DNA of 64,000 nucleotides, from contig JAWUYA010000072.1 in NCBI GenBank assembly GCA_034111045.1, forward strand, positions 8,372 to 72,371. Direction: 5' to 3'. The translations under genes and the position numbers were made by a program. Origin of the DNA: JALJPB01 sp034111045. Lineage in GTDB: Bacteria; Pseudomonadota; Gammaproteobacteria; Enterobacterales; Alteromonadaceae. Positions 29,002 through 38,638 of this stretch are shown piece by piece; position 1 is the stretch's first letter; every line of letters begins with the position of its first letter. A model generated the notes under the pieces. The model ran no database searches, was not told where the DNA came from, and saw nothing but the letters and a program-made list of their open reading frames with translations.

Positions 29002-29319
29002 TTAAACCCTAAAAACTGTACTTTTAGTCGCGTGGCTACCTTTTTTTATCCATAACAAAGCCATAGCGGCATCGTCACCATCGCTATTGATAATATTAGG
29101 GAGTTTTTCAATGAGACCTATATCAACACTCTCAAATTCATAATAGCTAGTAGTGTTGATATGGGGATCTGAAATTAATACGATTTTATTTGAATCGGAG
29201 GGATGTTTTCCCAAAACACCAGAAAAAACCACATGCTCATTTTTAAAGTCATTCATATTAAAAGATAAGTGATATTTAACTAAGTCAGTACTTGGAGGTC
29301 CAATAAAAAAATAAGACAT
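29002..29319 (-). CDS. Small hypothetical protein
   Basis: 105 residues that I do not recognise. No signal peptide or membrane helix; a beta-rich first half (FSGVLGKHPSDSNKIVLISD) and a short helix (DDAAMALLWIKKG) near the end. It sits between the formate/nitrite channel gene (45 bases upstream) and the TerB-like gene (70 bases downstream), all on the minus strand, so it is probably the second gene of a channel-unknown-TerB-ATPase operon. Confidence 0.6.
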   Translation of the reverse strand: MSYFFIGPPSTDLVKYHLSFNMNDFKNEHVVFSGVLGKHPSDSNKIVLISDPHINTTSYYEFESVDIGLIEKLPNIINSDGDDAAMALLWIKKGSHATKSTVFRV

Positions 29320-29363
29320 AATTCACCTTAACATGCAGTTAATTCAATATTGAGTAATTTACA

Positions 29364-30179
29364 CTATGGATTTCGTCGGTATATAACGTGATAAACTAAA
29401 GCAACAAATAAGCTACCACCAACAAGATTCCCAATAATTACGGGCACTAAATTACTAAAAAAACCTGACCAAGTCACCGTGCTCATCGCTAAGTTTGTGC
29501 TAGTAAACGTTTGCTCTAGCATTGCTAGAGGAATAATATACATATTCGCAATACAGTGTTCGAAGCCCGCGGCAACAAAAGCCGATATAGGAAAAACGAT
29601 AGCAACAGCCTTATCAATAACACTGCGTCCAGCACAGGCCATCCATACAGCCATACATACCAACACATTACATAAAACACCTTTAAAAAAAGCACTCCAA
29701 AATGGCAAGCTACTTTTGATAATTGCTATTTTTATGTACTGTTCAGCAATAGCACCATTATTCATTTCATTATGGCCTGACAAAAAAACTAAACCAGCTA
29801 AACCTGCCGCGCCAATAAAGTTGGCTAAACAAACAACTAGCCAATTTTTTAATACCTCAAAGGTGGTTATTTTACCTTCAGCCCATGCCAATACCAGTAA
29901 GTTATTACCCGTAAACAATTCTGCGCCAGCAACAATGACTAAAATTAATCCAAGTGAGAATGCTATCCCTCCAAGTACTTGGCTGCTTGCAAAACCCAAT
30001 GTCGGGTCAGACTTTATTAAGACAAAATAAAGGGCGCCTAAACCAATAAAAGCACCCGCAAGAATGCCTAGCATGAAGAGAGATAACAATGGCAACTTAA
30101 TCTTAGCAACACCGATATTATTAATACGCTCCGCCACTTCTTTCGGCGAAAAAGCATCTGAGCCAAAAATTTCTGACAT
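29364..30179 (-). CDS. Formate/nitrite transporter (FocA/NirC family)
   Basis: Inner-membrane channel of 271 residues with six helices. Family features include GAFIGLGALYF in the first helix, AGAELFTGNNLLV, and NVLVCMAVWMACAGR in the pore region. FNT channels carry formate, nitrite or hydrosulfide. Because it is divergent from a formate dehydrogenase operon, with a shared 217-base promoter region, formate is the likely substrate. The FNR-type palindrome at 30254-30267 could control both directions. Confidence 0.88.
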   Translation of the reverse strand: MSEIFGSDAFSPKEVAERINNIGVAKIKLPLLSLFMLGILAGAFIGLGALYFVLIKSDPTLGFASSQVLGGIAFSLGLILVIVAGAELFTGNNLLVLAWAEGKITTFEVLKNWLVVCLANFIGAAGLAGLVFLSGHNEMNNGAIAEQYIKIAIIKSSLPFWSAFFKGVLCNVLVCMAVWMACAGRSVIDKAVAIVFPISAFVAAGFEHCIANMYIIPLAMLEQTFTSTNLAMSTVTWSGFFSNLVPVIIGNLVGGSLFVALVYHVIYRRNP

Positions 30180-30253
30180 GATAAATTTCCATAATAAAGA
30201 CCAAGAAAAGTATAGTGTAAGGATAAACCAGTAAACGATGAATTTAGCATCAG

Positions 30254-30267
30254 CTGATATGCATCAC
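30254..30267. promoter_or_regulatory. FNR/Anr-type palindrome between the FNT and formate dehydrogenase genes
   Basis: CTGATATGCATCAC contains TGAT-N4-ATCA, eight of the ten defined bases of the FNR consensus TTGAT-N4-ATCAA. A TATAAT hexamer at 30308-30313 would put the site near -60 for the formate dehydrogenase operon, an allowed class I position. On the other strand a TATACT (30209-30214) faces the channel gene. FNR activates anaerobic metabolism in gammaproteobacteria. Confidence 0.5.
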
Positions 30268-30396
30268 TTAACTGTTATTTTGATAAGTTAGCTTTTTTAT
30301 TCCCGATTATAATTATGCCTTGAATTAGTCTCTACAATTTATTTACCTTAGTTTGCATAAGAAACGTTTCCCAAGAAAATAACAGGTGGTGCTCCG

Positions 30397-32505
30397 ATGA
30401 CCAAACTTATTAATACAATATGTCCATTTTGTGGTGTAGGTTGCGGCATTAACTTAAAACTTGATAATAATGATCAGTTAATGGGTGTTGAACCGCAAAT
30501 TAATCACCCGATTAGTCAAGGTAAATTATGTGATAAAGGTTGGAGCACAGCTTACGCAATAACTTCATCAAACCGGTTAACGCAACCATTAAAACGTATA
30601 AACAAAAAGTTTTATCCCATTAGCTGGGATGAAGCGCTAACCTCAATTAGCGATGAATTACAGGGAATTATTGAACAATGGGGAAGTAAAGCCGTAGGTG
30701 TTATTAGCAGTGCTCGAGCAACTAATGAGGACAATTATGCCGCACAAAAGTTTGCTCGTGCGGTATTGAAAACCAATAACATTGATCATTGTGCACGTAT
30801 TTGTCATAGCCCAACCGTTGCTGGGTTAAAACAATCCTTAGGCTCAGGTGCAATGACCAATAGCGCAAAGGATATTTTTAGTACCGATTTAATACTGGTT
30901 TTTGGTGCAGACCCTACTGAAAATCATAGTATTCTTGGTGGTCATATAATACAAGCTCATTTACAAGGTACAAAACTCATTGTTGTTGACCCCAGAGTAA
31001 CCCGTTTAGCTAAACTTTCTGATCATCACATGCAGCTAAAGCTGGGCAGCAATATTGCCCTTATTAATGCCCTGCTCCATGTTATTATTGAAGAAAATAC
31101 TTATGATGAGAGTTTTGTAAAATCACGTTGTGAAGGGTTCGACTACTTAGCACAACACGTTAAAAAGATCACACCTGAATCAGTAGAAAATATCACAGGG
31201 GTAAGCGCTCAATTAATTCGTTTGGTTGCTAAGTTATATAGTCAATCAAAACGGGCAATGATCTTTTATGGCATGGGCATAACTCAATACATGAGTGGCA
31301 CCAATAATGTCATTTCGTTAGCTAATTTAGCATTACTTTGTGGTCATATTGGCAAAGAAGGTACTGGAGTTAACCCACTTAGGGGGCAAAACAATGTACA
31401 AGGCGCATGTGATATGGGCTGTTTACCTAATGTTAATCCTGGTTATCAGAGTGTTGATGATAAAAATGTGCAAGAAAAATTCAGTCAGGCCTGGCATACG
31501 CAAATACCAACATCTCCAGGGTTAACTTCCCTAGGCATGACTAAGGCTGCCTTATCAGGTGAGTTTCGCGGATTATTACTTTTTGGCGAAGATCCCGTGG
31601 TAACCGATCCCGATCAAAATCAAGTTAAATCATCATTAAAAAATTTAGATCTATTGGTCGTAGCTGAGCTTACGTTAACTGAAACGGCCAAACTAGCGGA
31701 CTTTGTTCTACCTGCAGCTTCCTTTGCCGAAAAAGAAGGAACGTTCACCAATTGCGAACGTCGAGTTCAGCGTTTAAATCAAGTTTTAGCTCCCGTTGGT
31801 CAAGCAAAAGGTGATTGGCAATGGCTCAAAGCATTAGCTAAGCAGATGGGATCGGACCAGTTAAATTGGTCAACAACTGAAGCGGTATTTAGTGAAATAG
31901 CGTCACTGACCCCAAGTTATCAAGCGATGACTTATCAAAAACTTGACGAAAATTATGGTTTACAATGGCCTTGCACCAATGAGAGCCCAAATGGGACAGC
32001 TATTTTACATACGACAAGTTTTCCAATCGGCAAAGCCCAATTAATTTCGGTATCTCATACTGATGTAGATGAAATGCCTGATAAAGATTATCCGCTACAG
32101 CTAACCACCAATCGACTGCACTTTCATTATGGTTGTGGCTCAATGACCCGAAATTCTCCCTTACTAGAAAGAGAAACGCCTGTAGGAATTTTATTTATTA
32201 ACCCGGTTGATGCTAACCATCTTGAGATACATCATCAAGATGGTGTCAGTGTTAAGTCACGGCGAGGCTATTTAGAAACAAGAGCGATGTTAACCCAAGA
32301 TGTTCCCGTCGGTTTGGTGAGCATGCCTTATCATTTTAAAGAAGCGCCATCAAATCAGCTAACAAATACCGCACAAGATCCTGTCACTAAGATGCCAGAA
32401 TTAAAAGCTTGCGCGGTACTAGTTAAAGCACTAGGCGAAGGAGAAGTTCCAAAAACAATAGCGCAATTACAGCAGGAGTCATCGCATGAAAACTTACCTT
32501 ATTGA
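30397..32505 (+). CDS. Formate dehydrogenase catalytic subunit (molybdopterin, Cys type)
   Basis: 702-residue cytosolic molybdenum/tungsten-bis-MGD enzyme oxidising formate to CO2. The N-terminal [4Fe-4S] motif CPFCGVGC (residues 9-16) is completed by the cysteine of KLCDKGW. The metal ligand is C136 in RICHSPT, where E. coli FdhF has selenocysteine. The C-terminal molydopterin-binding domain shows LTTNRLHFHYGCGSMTRNS. There is no Tat signal, so it is cytosolic. It overlaps the next gene by 20 bases. This short FdhF-like form lacks extra iron-sulfur domains; electron transfer must go through the two following subunits. Confidence 0.9.
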   Translation: MTKLINTICPFCGVGCGINLKLDNNDQLMGVEPQINHPISQGKLCDKGWSTAYAITSSNRLTQPLKRINKKFYPISWDEALTSISDELQGIIEQWGSKAVGVISSARATNEDNYAAQKFARAVLKTNNIDHCARICHSPTVAGLKQSLGSGAMTNSAKDIFSTDLILVFGADPTENHSILGGHIIQAHLQGTKLIVVDPRVTRLAKLSDHHMQLKLGSNIALINALLHVIIEENTYDESFVKSRCEGFDYLAQHVKKITPESVENITGVSAQLIRLVAKLYSQSKRAMIFYGMGITQYMSGTNNVISLANLALLCGHIGKEGTGVNPLRGQNNVQGACDMGCLPNVNPGYQSVDDKNVQEKFSQAWHTQIPTSPGLTSLGMTKAALSGEFRGLLLFGEDPVVTDPDQNQVKSSLKNLDLLVVAELTLTETAKLADFVLPAASFAEKEGTFTNCERRVQRLNQVLAPVGQAKGDWQWLKALAKQMGSDQLNWSTTEAVFSEIASLTPSYQAMTYQKLDENYGLQWPCTNESPNGTAILHTTSFPIGKAQLISVSHTDVDEMPDKDYPLQLTTNRLHFHYGCGSMTRNSPLLERETPVGILFINPVDANHLEIHHQDGVSVKSRRGYLETRAMLTQDVPVGLVSMPYHFKEAPSNQLTNTAQDPVTKMPELKACAVLVKALGEGEVPKTIAQLQQESSHENLPY

Positions 32506-33505
32506 TGATCTGCAGATATTGCAGCTTCATTTAAGTCATTATTTTCAATTCAATCAGGTTATTAAAAATAGTGATGGGCAACCCAACTGGCAGCAGCTGC
32601 TCCCTAATGAAATTAAGCCTTTAATTGATGAAAAGCCACAAACATCAGCCAAGGGCTTCTTCTTTGCTGAACAAGAAAATTTACTCATTTTTAATGGTGA
32701 GTTTTTTCAAGAAACGCTACCTACACCTAAAGCATTTGTTTTATTTGGCATGCAAAGTTGTGATTTAACCGCAATTCACTATCAAGACCAATTTTTCAAG
32801 GACGACCCCTATTATCAAGCAAGGCGCCAACAATGCTTACTAGTTGGACTTGATTGTATAACACCTTGCAAAAATGGTTTTTGTCCAACAGTAAATGCCG
32901 GGCCTGGCGTCAGAGACAATTATGCTGATCTCATTTTACATCCATTAGGGGATCAACAATGGTTAGTGATTGAACAAAGTGATAAGGGTGTGCAAGCAAT
33001 AAAAGGGTTAAGGCTAAAAGAAGCACGGAGCAACGCCTTAACAAAAAGAGAGGTTAACTTAACGCATTGTGAACAACTTTTCCCTGACGATAGTTATATA
33101 ACCCAAGGTATAAAAAAAATAAACGCAGGTAATATACCTAATACGTTTTGGCAAAAAGTAGCCATACAGTGTCTGGGATGCTCGGGTTGTACCACACTCT
33201 GCCCTACTTGTTCTTGTTATGGTACTCGTACATTAAAGCAAGATAATAATCACTTTAGTCAACAACGCTTTTGGGATTCTTGTCTTTATGAGGGCTTTCA
33301 ACGAGAGGCCAGCTTTAATAACCCCTCAGTTGACGCTGGCTCAAGGGTACACCGTTTTTGGCAGCATAAGTTTGGCGATGCTTATTTTACAGATTTTTCA
33401 CGGTATGGTTGTGTTGGTTGTGGCCGCTGTGAAGAAACCTGTCCAGGTGTTATCGGTGTACATTCTGTAATGAAGCGTATTGAACAGGAGAATTTAGATG
33501 CTTAA
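32486..33505 (+). CDS. 4Fe-4S electron-transfer subunit, sulfhydrogenase beta (HydB)/AsrA-like
   Basis: 339 residues. Two ferredoxin-type clusters near the C-terminus: CLGCSGCTTLCP (about residue 230) and CVGCGRCEETCP (about residue 310). The N-terminal domain contains VLFGMQSCDLTAIHYQDQFF, typical of the beta subunit of archaeal sulfhydrogenase and of anaerobic sulfite reductase subunit A. It would wire the formate dehydrogenase to the flavoprotein encoded next. Translationally coupled on both sides (20-base and 8-base overlaps). Confidence 0.85.
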   Translation: MKTYLIDDLQILQLHLSHYFQFNQVIKNSDGQPNWQQLLPNEIKPLIDEKPQTSAKGFFFAEQENLLIFNGEFFQETLPTPKAFVLFGMQSCDLTAIHYQDQFFKDDPYYQARRQQCLLVGLDCITPCKNGFCPTVNAGPGVRDNYADLILHPLGDQQWLVIEQSDKGVQAIKGLRLKEARSNALTKREVNLTHCEQLFPDDSYITQGIKKINAGNIPNTFWQKVAIQCLGCSGCTTLCPTCSCYGTRTLKQDNNHFSQQRFWDSCLYEGFQREASFNNPSVDAGSRVHRFWQHKFGDAYFTDFSRYGCVGCGRCEETCPGVIGVHSVMKRIEQENLDA

Positions 33506-34457
33506 CCATATTCCTGATAGCATAGAGTTAGTCGATTATGTGGATGATGGTGAACAAGCTCGGCATTATCGTTTTCGGATATTACCTTCAAATAAAGGCA
33601 ATATCGAAAAATATCAATTACAACCTAGCCAACAGCATCATTGGCAATATAACTGGGGAAAAGTACAACCGGGACAATTTTTTATGCTCAATGTACCCAG
33701 TTTAGGAGAAGCGCCATTTACCTTTACTGAAGCACCAAACAAGCAAGGTGAATTTCGTGCTTTTATCCGGAAAATGGGGCAAGTGACCTCACAATTATTT
33801 ACCATGCAACCAGGCGATATTCTTGGTGCTAGAGGGCCTTTTGGCCGAGGTTGGCCATTAAATACAACCTCAAGCAACAATAATACCCTTGTTGTTGCAG
33901 GAGGTTGCGGCCTAGCCCCTTTGGTTACTCTGATTGACAATTTTGTTAATCGCTTGATAGCTCAACGAGCTATTAGTGTTCAAACAAATCAGGAGAGCAT
34001 ACAAGAAGAAAAGCAACAACTGGTATTGATTTATGGCGCTCGTAATAAAGGTGCCCAGCTTTTAACACCTGAACGTGCCCGCTGGCATGAACATATAAAG
34101 ATATTCAATACCCTTGATGAATATGAGGAAAATAAAAGCGCAACCACGGTTCAGGGTAGCCCGTTAACTGTACTGCCCAAAGCCCTTGGTTTTTTCACAA
34201 GTCCACCTACAATAGCAATGTTATGTGGTCCAGAGATAATGATGAAAAGTGTTGCAACCTCTTTAACGGAATATGGGTTAGCAAGCAATACCATTTTCTT
34301 AGCCCTTGAACGTCGTATGCATTGTGCAGTAGGCCTGTGTGGCCATTGTTATATTAACAATCAATATGTATGTAAAAGTGGACCTACTTTTAGCTGGCAA
34401 GAATATCAGGAGCTTATCAATATCTCAGACTTCTCGACAAACTTTTCGTCAAATTAG
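33498..34457 (+). CDS. FAD/NAD(P)-binding electron-transfer subunit, HydG/AsrB-like
   Basis: 319 residues of the ferredoxin-NADP reductase superfamily. An N-terminal FAD-binding barrel (GQFFMLNVPSLGEAPFTF), an NAD-binding fold starting VVAGGCGLAPLV, and a C-terminal [2Fe-2S] site, MHCAVGLCGHC with a later VCKSGP, as in dihydroorotate dehydrogenase PyrK and sulfhydrogenase gamma subunits. It is the likely NAD(P)H exit for formate electrons. There is a longer linker (QTNQESIQEEKQQ) after the first NAD-fold strands. Ends convergent with ppsA, overlapping it by 4 bases. Confidence 0.85.
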   Translation: MLNHIPDSIELVDYVDDGEQARHYRFRILPSNKGNIEKYQLQPSQQHHWQYNWGKVQPGQFFMLNVPSLGEAPFTFTEAPNKQGEFRAFIRKMGQVTSQLFTMQPGDILGARGPFGRGWPLNTTSSNNNTLVVAGGCGLAPLVTLIDNFVNRLIAQRAISVQTNQESIQEEKQQLVLIYGARNKGAQLLTPERARWHEHIKIFNTLDEYEENKSATTVQGSPLTVLPKALGFFTSPPTIAMLCGPEIMMKSVATSLTEYGLASNTIFLALERRMHCAVGLCGHCYINNQYVCKSGPTFSWQEYQELINISDFSTNFSSN

Positions 34458-36985
34458 AGGCTTATTAATTTGCTTTGGCTTTCAGCTAAGGCAATGTGTA
34501 CACTAGCCCTAGCAACTGAATCTGGGTTTAATGAAATAGAGTCAATGCCACAGTCAACTAAAAACTCTGCAAATTCAGGATGATCTGAAGGAGCCTGGCC
34601 ACAGATACCTACTTTGCAACCACTGTTATGAGCCACTTTAATAACCTGAGCGATCATACTTTTGACAGCATCGTTTCTAGCATCAAATAATGGTTTTAAT
34701 TCAGTTGAATCTCGGTCGATACCCAACACAAGTTGAGTGAGATCATTACTACCAATAGAAAAACCATCAAAGCGCTGAGCAAACTCATCGGCCAGAATAA
34801 TATTTGATGGAATTTCACACATCACATATACTTGTAAGCCGTTAACGCCACGCGTTAAATGCGCTTCATTCATTACAGCCAATACTTTGTCAGCTTCATC
34901 GGGCGTCCGACAAAAAGGAATCATCACGATGACATTATCAAAACCCATTTTCTCGCGTACTTTTACAATAGCCTGACATTCTAATATAAAAGCTTCACGA
35001 TAAAGCTTATGGTAATAACGTGAAGCGCCACGTAAACCTAGCATAGGATTTTCCTCAGATAATTCAAAAAACTCACCAGCAAGTAAACCACGATATTCAT
35101 TAGATTTAAAATCTGACATTCGAACAATTACGGGTTTAGGATATTGTGACGCAGCTATTTTACCCACGCCAAGTGCAAGTTTATCGACGAAATAGTCAGC
35201 CCCACTTTCATACCCTTGACATAAGTCACTAATTTTTTGGTTGACCTTGCTATCAGTTACTTTTTCCCTATGAAGTAATGCCATGGGATGAATACCAATT
35301 TCACTGGAAATTATAAATTCTATACGTGTTAAACCTATTCCAGCTACAGGCAAAGACCACCATTTAAATATACCGTCCGGCATAGCCGCATTGATCATGA
35401 TGTCAGTTTGGGTTTTAGGTATGTCAGCTAAGTTGACTTCATTGGTTTCAAAAGCTAATGTTCCCTCATAAACAAACCCGTGCGAGCCTTGAGCACAACT
35501 TAAAGTGACTTCTTGATCATTATTCAGCACTTGGCTAGCAGTTGCACAACCAACAATGGCAGCAATTTTCAGCTCCCTACTGACGATAGCCGCATGACTA
35601 GTCGGGCCACCAGTATCGGTAATAATACCAGCAGCTTTTCGCATTAATGGTAACCAGTCAGGATCCGTTCTTTGAGTCACTAACATAGCGCCCTCTGGAA
35701 ATTGGTCCACATCTTGGGGGTTTATTACTTTAAACACCTTTCCTGTTGCAATAGCACTGCCAACACTGGCACCCTCTACTAATATTCTTGATTTTCCTTT
35801 GAGTTTATAATCAACCAATACCGAATGATTTTTTTGTGACTCTACAGTTTCAGGTCGTGCTTGAACAATGTATAGCTGCCCTGACTCAGTGTCCTTTGCC
35901 CATTCAATATCCATGGCATTACCATAGTGCTGCTCTATTTTAACCCCCCAGTTGGCCAATTGCAGTATCTCTTGATCAGATAAAACGAAACTTATTCGCT
36001 CTTCATAACTCGTTGCCAGTGTTACCGTAGTTACATCATTTTCTATTTCAACTTGTTTATTATTAGTAGTAAAAAGCATTTTCACTAATTTACTCCCACA
36101 TTTTTTTTCAATAATAGGCATGTACTTTTTTATATTGGGGCTAGTAAGGCCTTTATTGTCTGCTTTTTCTTCAGGTTTTTTATTCGAATTTAATAATGGT
36201 TTAAAGACCATAAACCGGTCAGGGGTAACGCTACCTTTTACAATCGTTTCACCTAAACCCCAGGCGCCATTGATCTCTACCACATCAGGAAAACCAGTTT
36301 CAGTATCTAGGGTAAACATAACGCCTGCTGCCTCAGAATTAATCATTTGCTGAACACCAACCGACAAGGCAACTTTCTCATGTTCAAAACCTTGCTTTTC
36401 TCGATAAATAATAGCTCTATCAGTATAAAGTGAAGCAAAACACTGTTTACATGCGTTGAGCAAAGGCTCAATACCGGTAATATTTAAATAGCTTTCTTGT
36501 TGCCCTGCAAAACTTGCTTGGGGTAAATCTTCTGCTGTGGCAGAGCTTCTGACTGCGACACTGGCAAAAAATGGCGTTGGGCTGCTTTTGTTTGTTTTAG
36601 TTAGCTTATCACTAAGACTTAGCTGTATGCTCTTCGATAAGGTTTGATAAGCATGAGTAATATCATCGCTTTGTTGCTTGGTAAAATCACCGTTAACAAT
36701 TAAAGATCTAATAGCACGACCAGCATTTGCTAGGGTTTGTTGGCCTGACTCATAATGGGTAATATGATCTTTTATTTGACTATTTAGTTTATTTTGCTGT
36801 AAAAAGTCAATGAACATTTGAGCACTGGTTGCAAAGCCTATAGGTACCCGAATATCTGCTTCGCTCATGTTCGCTATCATTTCACCTAAGCTCGCATTTT
36901 TACCGCCTACTTGCTCAAGGTTGGCGAGACTTAATTGTTCGAACCAAAAAATAGTTTGTCCTGTTTTTTTTGATTGAATATTCAT
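34454..36985 (-). CDS. ppsA: Phosphoenolpyruvate synthase
   Basis: Converts pyruvate, ATP and water to PEP, AMP and phosphate in gluconeogenesis. 843 residues, about 50 longer than E. coli PpsA. N-terminal ATP-grasp-type domain (VGGKNASLGEMI; AVRSSATAEDLPQASFAGQQ), phosphohistidine domain with GGPTSHAAIVSRE (H464), and C-terminal PEP/pyruvate barrel (FSIGSNDLTQLVLGIDRD; GICGQAPSD). Last gene of the ligase-E1-E2-ACP set, 75 bases after the ACP gene, so pyruvate made or spared there can be turned into PEP. Confidence 0.93.
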   Translation of the reverse strand: MNIQSKKTGQTIFWFEQLSLANLEQVGGKNASLGEMIANMSEADIRVPIGFATSAQMFIDFLQQNKLNSQIKDHITHYESGQQTLANAGRAIRSLIVNGDFTKQQSDDITHAYQTLSKSIQLSLSDKLTKTNKSSPTPFFASVAVRSSATAEDLPQASFAGQQESYLNITGIEPLLNACKQCFASLYTDRAIIYREKQGFEHEKVALSVGVQQMINSEAAGVMFTLDTETGFPDVVEINGAWGLGETIVKGSVTPDRFMVFKPLLNSNKKPEEKADNKGLTSPNIKKYMPIIEKKCGSKLVKMLFTTNNKQVEIENDVTTVTLATSYEERISFVLSDQEILQLANWGVKIEQHYGNAMDIEWAKDTESGQLYIVQARPETVESQKNHSVLVDYKLKGKSRILVEGASVGSAIATGKVFKVINPQDVDQFPEGAMLVTQRTDPDWLPLMRKAAGIITDTGGPTSHAAIVSRELKIAAIVGCATASQVLNNDQEVTLSCAQGSHGFVYEGTLAFETNEVNLADIPKTQTDIMINAAMPDGIFKWWSLPVAGIGLTRIEFIISSEIGIHPMALLHREKVTDSKVNQKISDLCQGYESGADYFVDKLALGVGKIAASQYPKPVIVRMSDFKSNEYRGLLAGEFFELSEENPMLGLRGASRYYHKLYREAFILECQAIVKVREKMGFDNVIVMIPFCRTPDEADKVLAVMNEAHLTRGVNGLQVYVMCEIPSNIILADEFAQRFDGFSIGSNDLTQLVLGIDRDSTELKPLFDARNDAVKSMIAQVIKVAHNSGCKVGICGQAPSDHPEFAEFLVDCGIDSISLNPDSVARASVHIALAESQSKLISL

Positions 36986-37060
36986 TGTCGTTCCTTATAG
37001 TGTTGAGTTTAACGACTTTACTTTATTAGTTAAAAAAGAGTTAAGATCAATATATGGCGA

Positions 37061-37318
37061 TTAAAGCTTCGTATATTTATCTTTAGGCTGAAGAAAAGTG
37101 ATGGCTTTATTGATAGTAATGAATTGGGAGTAATCTCTTTCATTAATTTTTATACCCGTTGATTTTTGTAATGCGGCTAAATAATTAATAAAGTCCATTG
37201 AGTCTAAATCGCACTCTTCTCTTATATCTTCATCGCTATCAATATCATTTTTTTTAATTTCAGGAGCCACCTCTTGTATGGCCTCAATAAGTAAACGCTC
37301 AAGATTTTCAGTATTCAT
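37061..37318 (-). CDS. Stand-alone acyl carrier protein
   Basis: 85 residues, acidic and helical. The phosphopantetheine attachment site is DLDSMDF with S40. It is not the housekeeping AcpP: the sequence is divergent and the gene is not in a fab cluster. It overlaps the E2 gene by 4 bases and precedes ppsA. An ACP tied to an acyl-CoA ligase and a 2-oxoacid dehydrogenase suggests an acyl group is parked on or passed through the ACP, but no thioester transferase is evident in the operon. Confidence 0.85.
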   Translation of the reverse strand: MNTENLERLLIEAIQEVAPEIKKNDIDSDEDIREECDLDSMDFINYLAALQKSTGIKINERDYSQFITINKAITFLQPKDKYTKL

Positions 37319-38568
37319 AACTGCTCCGGATATTGTAACTTTTTAGCTAAACTATTGAGGAATTTAGCAGCTAACATGCCATCAACCACACGGTGGTCGG
37401 CACTTAAACACACAGTTAATTGCTCACCGACATTAATTTTTTCGCCATAAACTTGTGCTACTTTTTTTACTTTACCTAAACCAATAATAGCCACTTGTGG
37501 CGGATAAATAATACCAAAAACCCGGTCAGCACCCCGCTCACCCATATTGGTAATAGTAATTGAGGCGCCACTGAGTTCTGAGCTCCGTAAACGTTTCCCC
37601 GTTTCAAGCGATCTACTTCTCAACGTCATATCTCGCAAGGCTTGCATTATTTGGTGTAAAGATAACTGGTCAACATTTTGAATTAACGGAACGACAACCC
37701 CACCAGTTCTTAAGCTGATCACATTAGCTATATTGATTTCATTGACGGGTTCAAAACGATCTTTATGATAAAACCCGTTTAACCCTGGATATTTTGTCAA
37801 TGTTATAGCTATCGCTTTAAGTAAAAGGGCAATGAGTAAAATTTGCTGTTGAGGGTCTTTATCTTGATTAGTTTGTTGTAACCATTGCTGCGCTTTGTTA
37901 ATAGTAATATCTGAACTCAAATAAAAATGTGGTATATCTCTTTTAGATTGGCTCATTGCCTTAGCAATTGCGCTGCGCATGTTTGCTAACTTATCATCAT
38001 TAGTGGTAAGAGAACCTTGGTTATTAGGCTCATTAATGAACGCTTCAATATCTTTTAATATCACCGCATCATTAAAGCCAGTACCCCTAACAATAGACAA
38101 ATTTAATTGCTGCTCGTTCGCCATTTTACGGGCAATAGGTGATGCATTTACCGTATGGCGACTGGTATGTGTTTGAACGGCAGTTAAAGATTTTTGTTGA
38201 GGTTGATATAAATGTTGTTCAACTGATGCCATGCCGGGTTGATCAAAGTTCAACTTATCACTATGCTGCTTGGTTTTGCTCAATGGGTTTTGGTACCTTG
38301 GGTTTAAGGAGCTTGGCGCTGCTTCACTTTCTTTTAATCGAGCAAGAACTGTCCCCACAGGAACATTTTTCAATGGCTGTACTAGTAGTTGAGTAATGGT
38401 ACCGTCTTGATACACTTCCATATCAATGGCACCTTTTTGTGTTTCAAGCACCGCGATGACATCACCATGTTTGACTTTATCACCGACTTTAATTAACCAC
38501 TCAACTAACATACCCTCGGTCATATCAGACCCTAATGAAGGCATGGTAATATCTATAGATTTAGTCAT
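37315..38568 (-). CDS. 2-oxoacid dehydrogenase E2 (dihydrolipoamide acyltransferase)
   Basis: 417 residues. One lipoyl domain with ETQKGAIDMEV (lipoylated K45), a peripheral-subunit-binding domain near residue 145 (ASPIARKMANEQQLNLS), and a C-terminal catalytic domain ending in ADHRVVDG with H392. One lipoyl domain is typical of acetoin or branched-chain type complexes rather than the three-domain E. coli pyruvate complex. No E3 (lipoamide dehydrogenase) is encoded nearby, so a shared E3 from elsewhere is needed. Confidence 0.9.
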   Translation of the reverse strand: MTKSIDITMPSLGSDMTEGMLVEWLIKVGDKVKHGDVIAVLETQKGAIDMEVYQDGTITQLLVQPLKNVPVGTVLARLKESEAAPSSLNPRYQNPLSKTKQHSDKLNFDQPGMASVEQHLYQPQQKSLTAVQTHTSRHTVNASPIARKMANEQQLNLSIVRGTGFNDAVILKDIEAFINEPNNQGSLTTNDDKLANMRSAIAKAMSQSKRDIPHFYLSSDITINKAQQWLQQTNQDKDPQQQILLIALLLKAIAITLTKYPGLNGFYHKDRFEPVNEINIANVISLRTGGVVVPLIQNVDQLSLHQIMQALRDMTLRSRSLETGKRLRSSELSGASITITNMGERGADRVFGIIYPPQVAIIGLGKVKKVAQVYGEKINVGEQLTVCLSADHRVVDGMLAAKFLNSLAKKLQYPEQL

Positions 38569-38638
38569 TATTAGTTTCCATCGACTTCCCTTTTAACAAA
38601 GCGATTAACTGAACTTTACCCTGAGTTTAGCGAGTCTT

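Noticed and set aside
29479..30030. 183-codon frame opposite the formate/nitrite channel gene
   Set aside because: Antisense shadow of membrane-helix codons; channel frame is clearly the real one.
30397..32505. Nitrate reductase or other molybdopterin oxidoreductase instead of formate dehydrogenase
   Set aside because: RICHSPT with Cys at the FdhF selenocysteine place, and the adjacent formate/nitrite channel gene, favour formate dehydrogenase.
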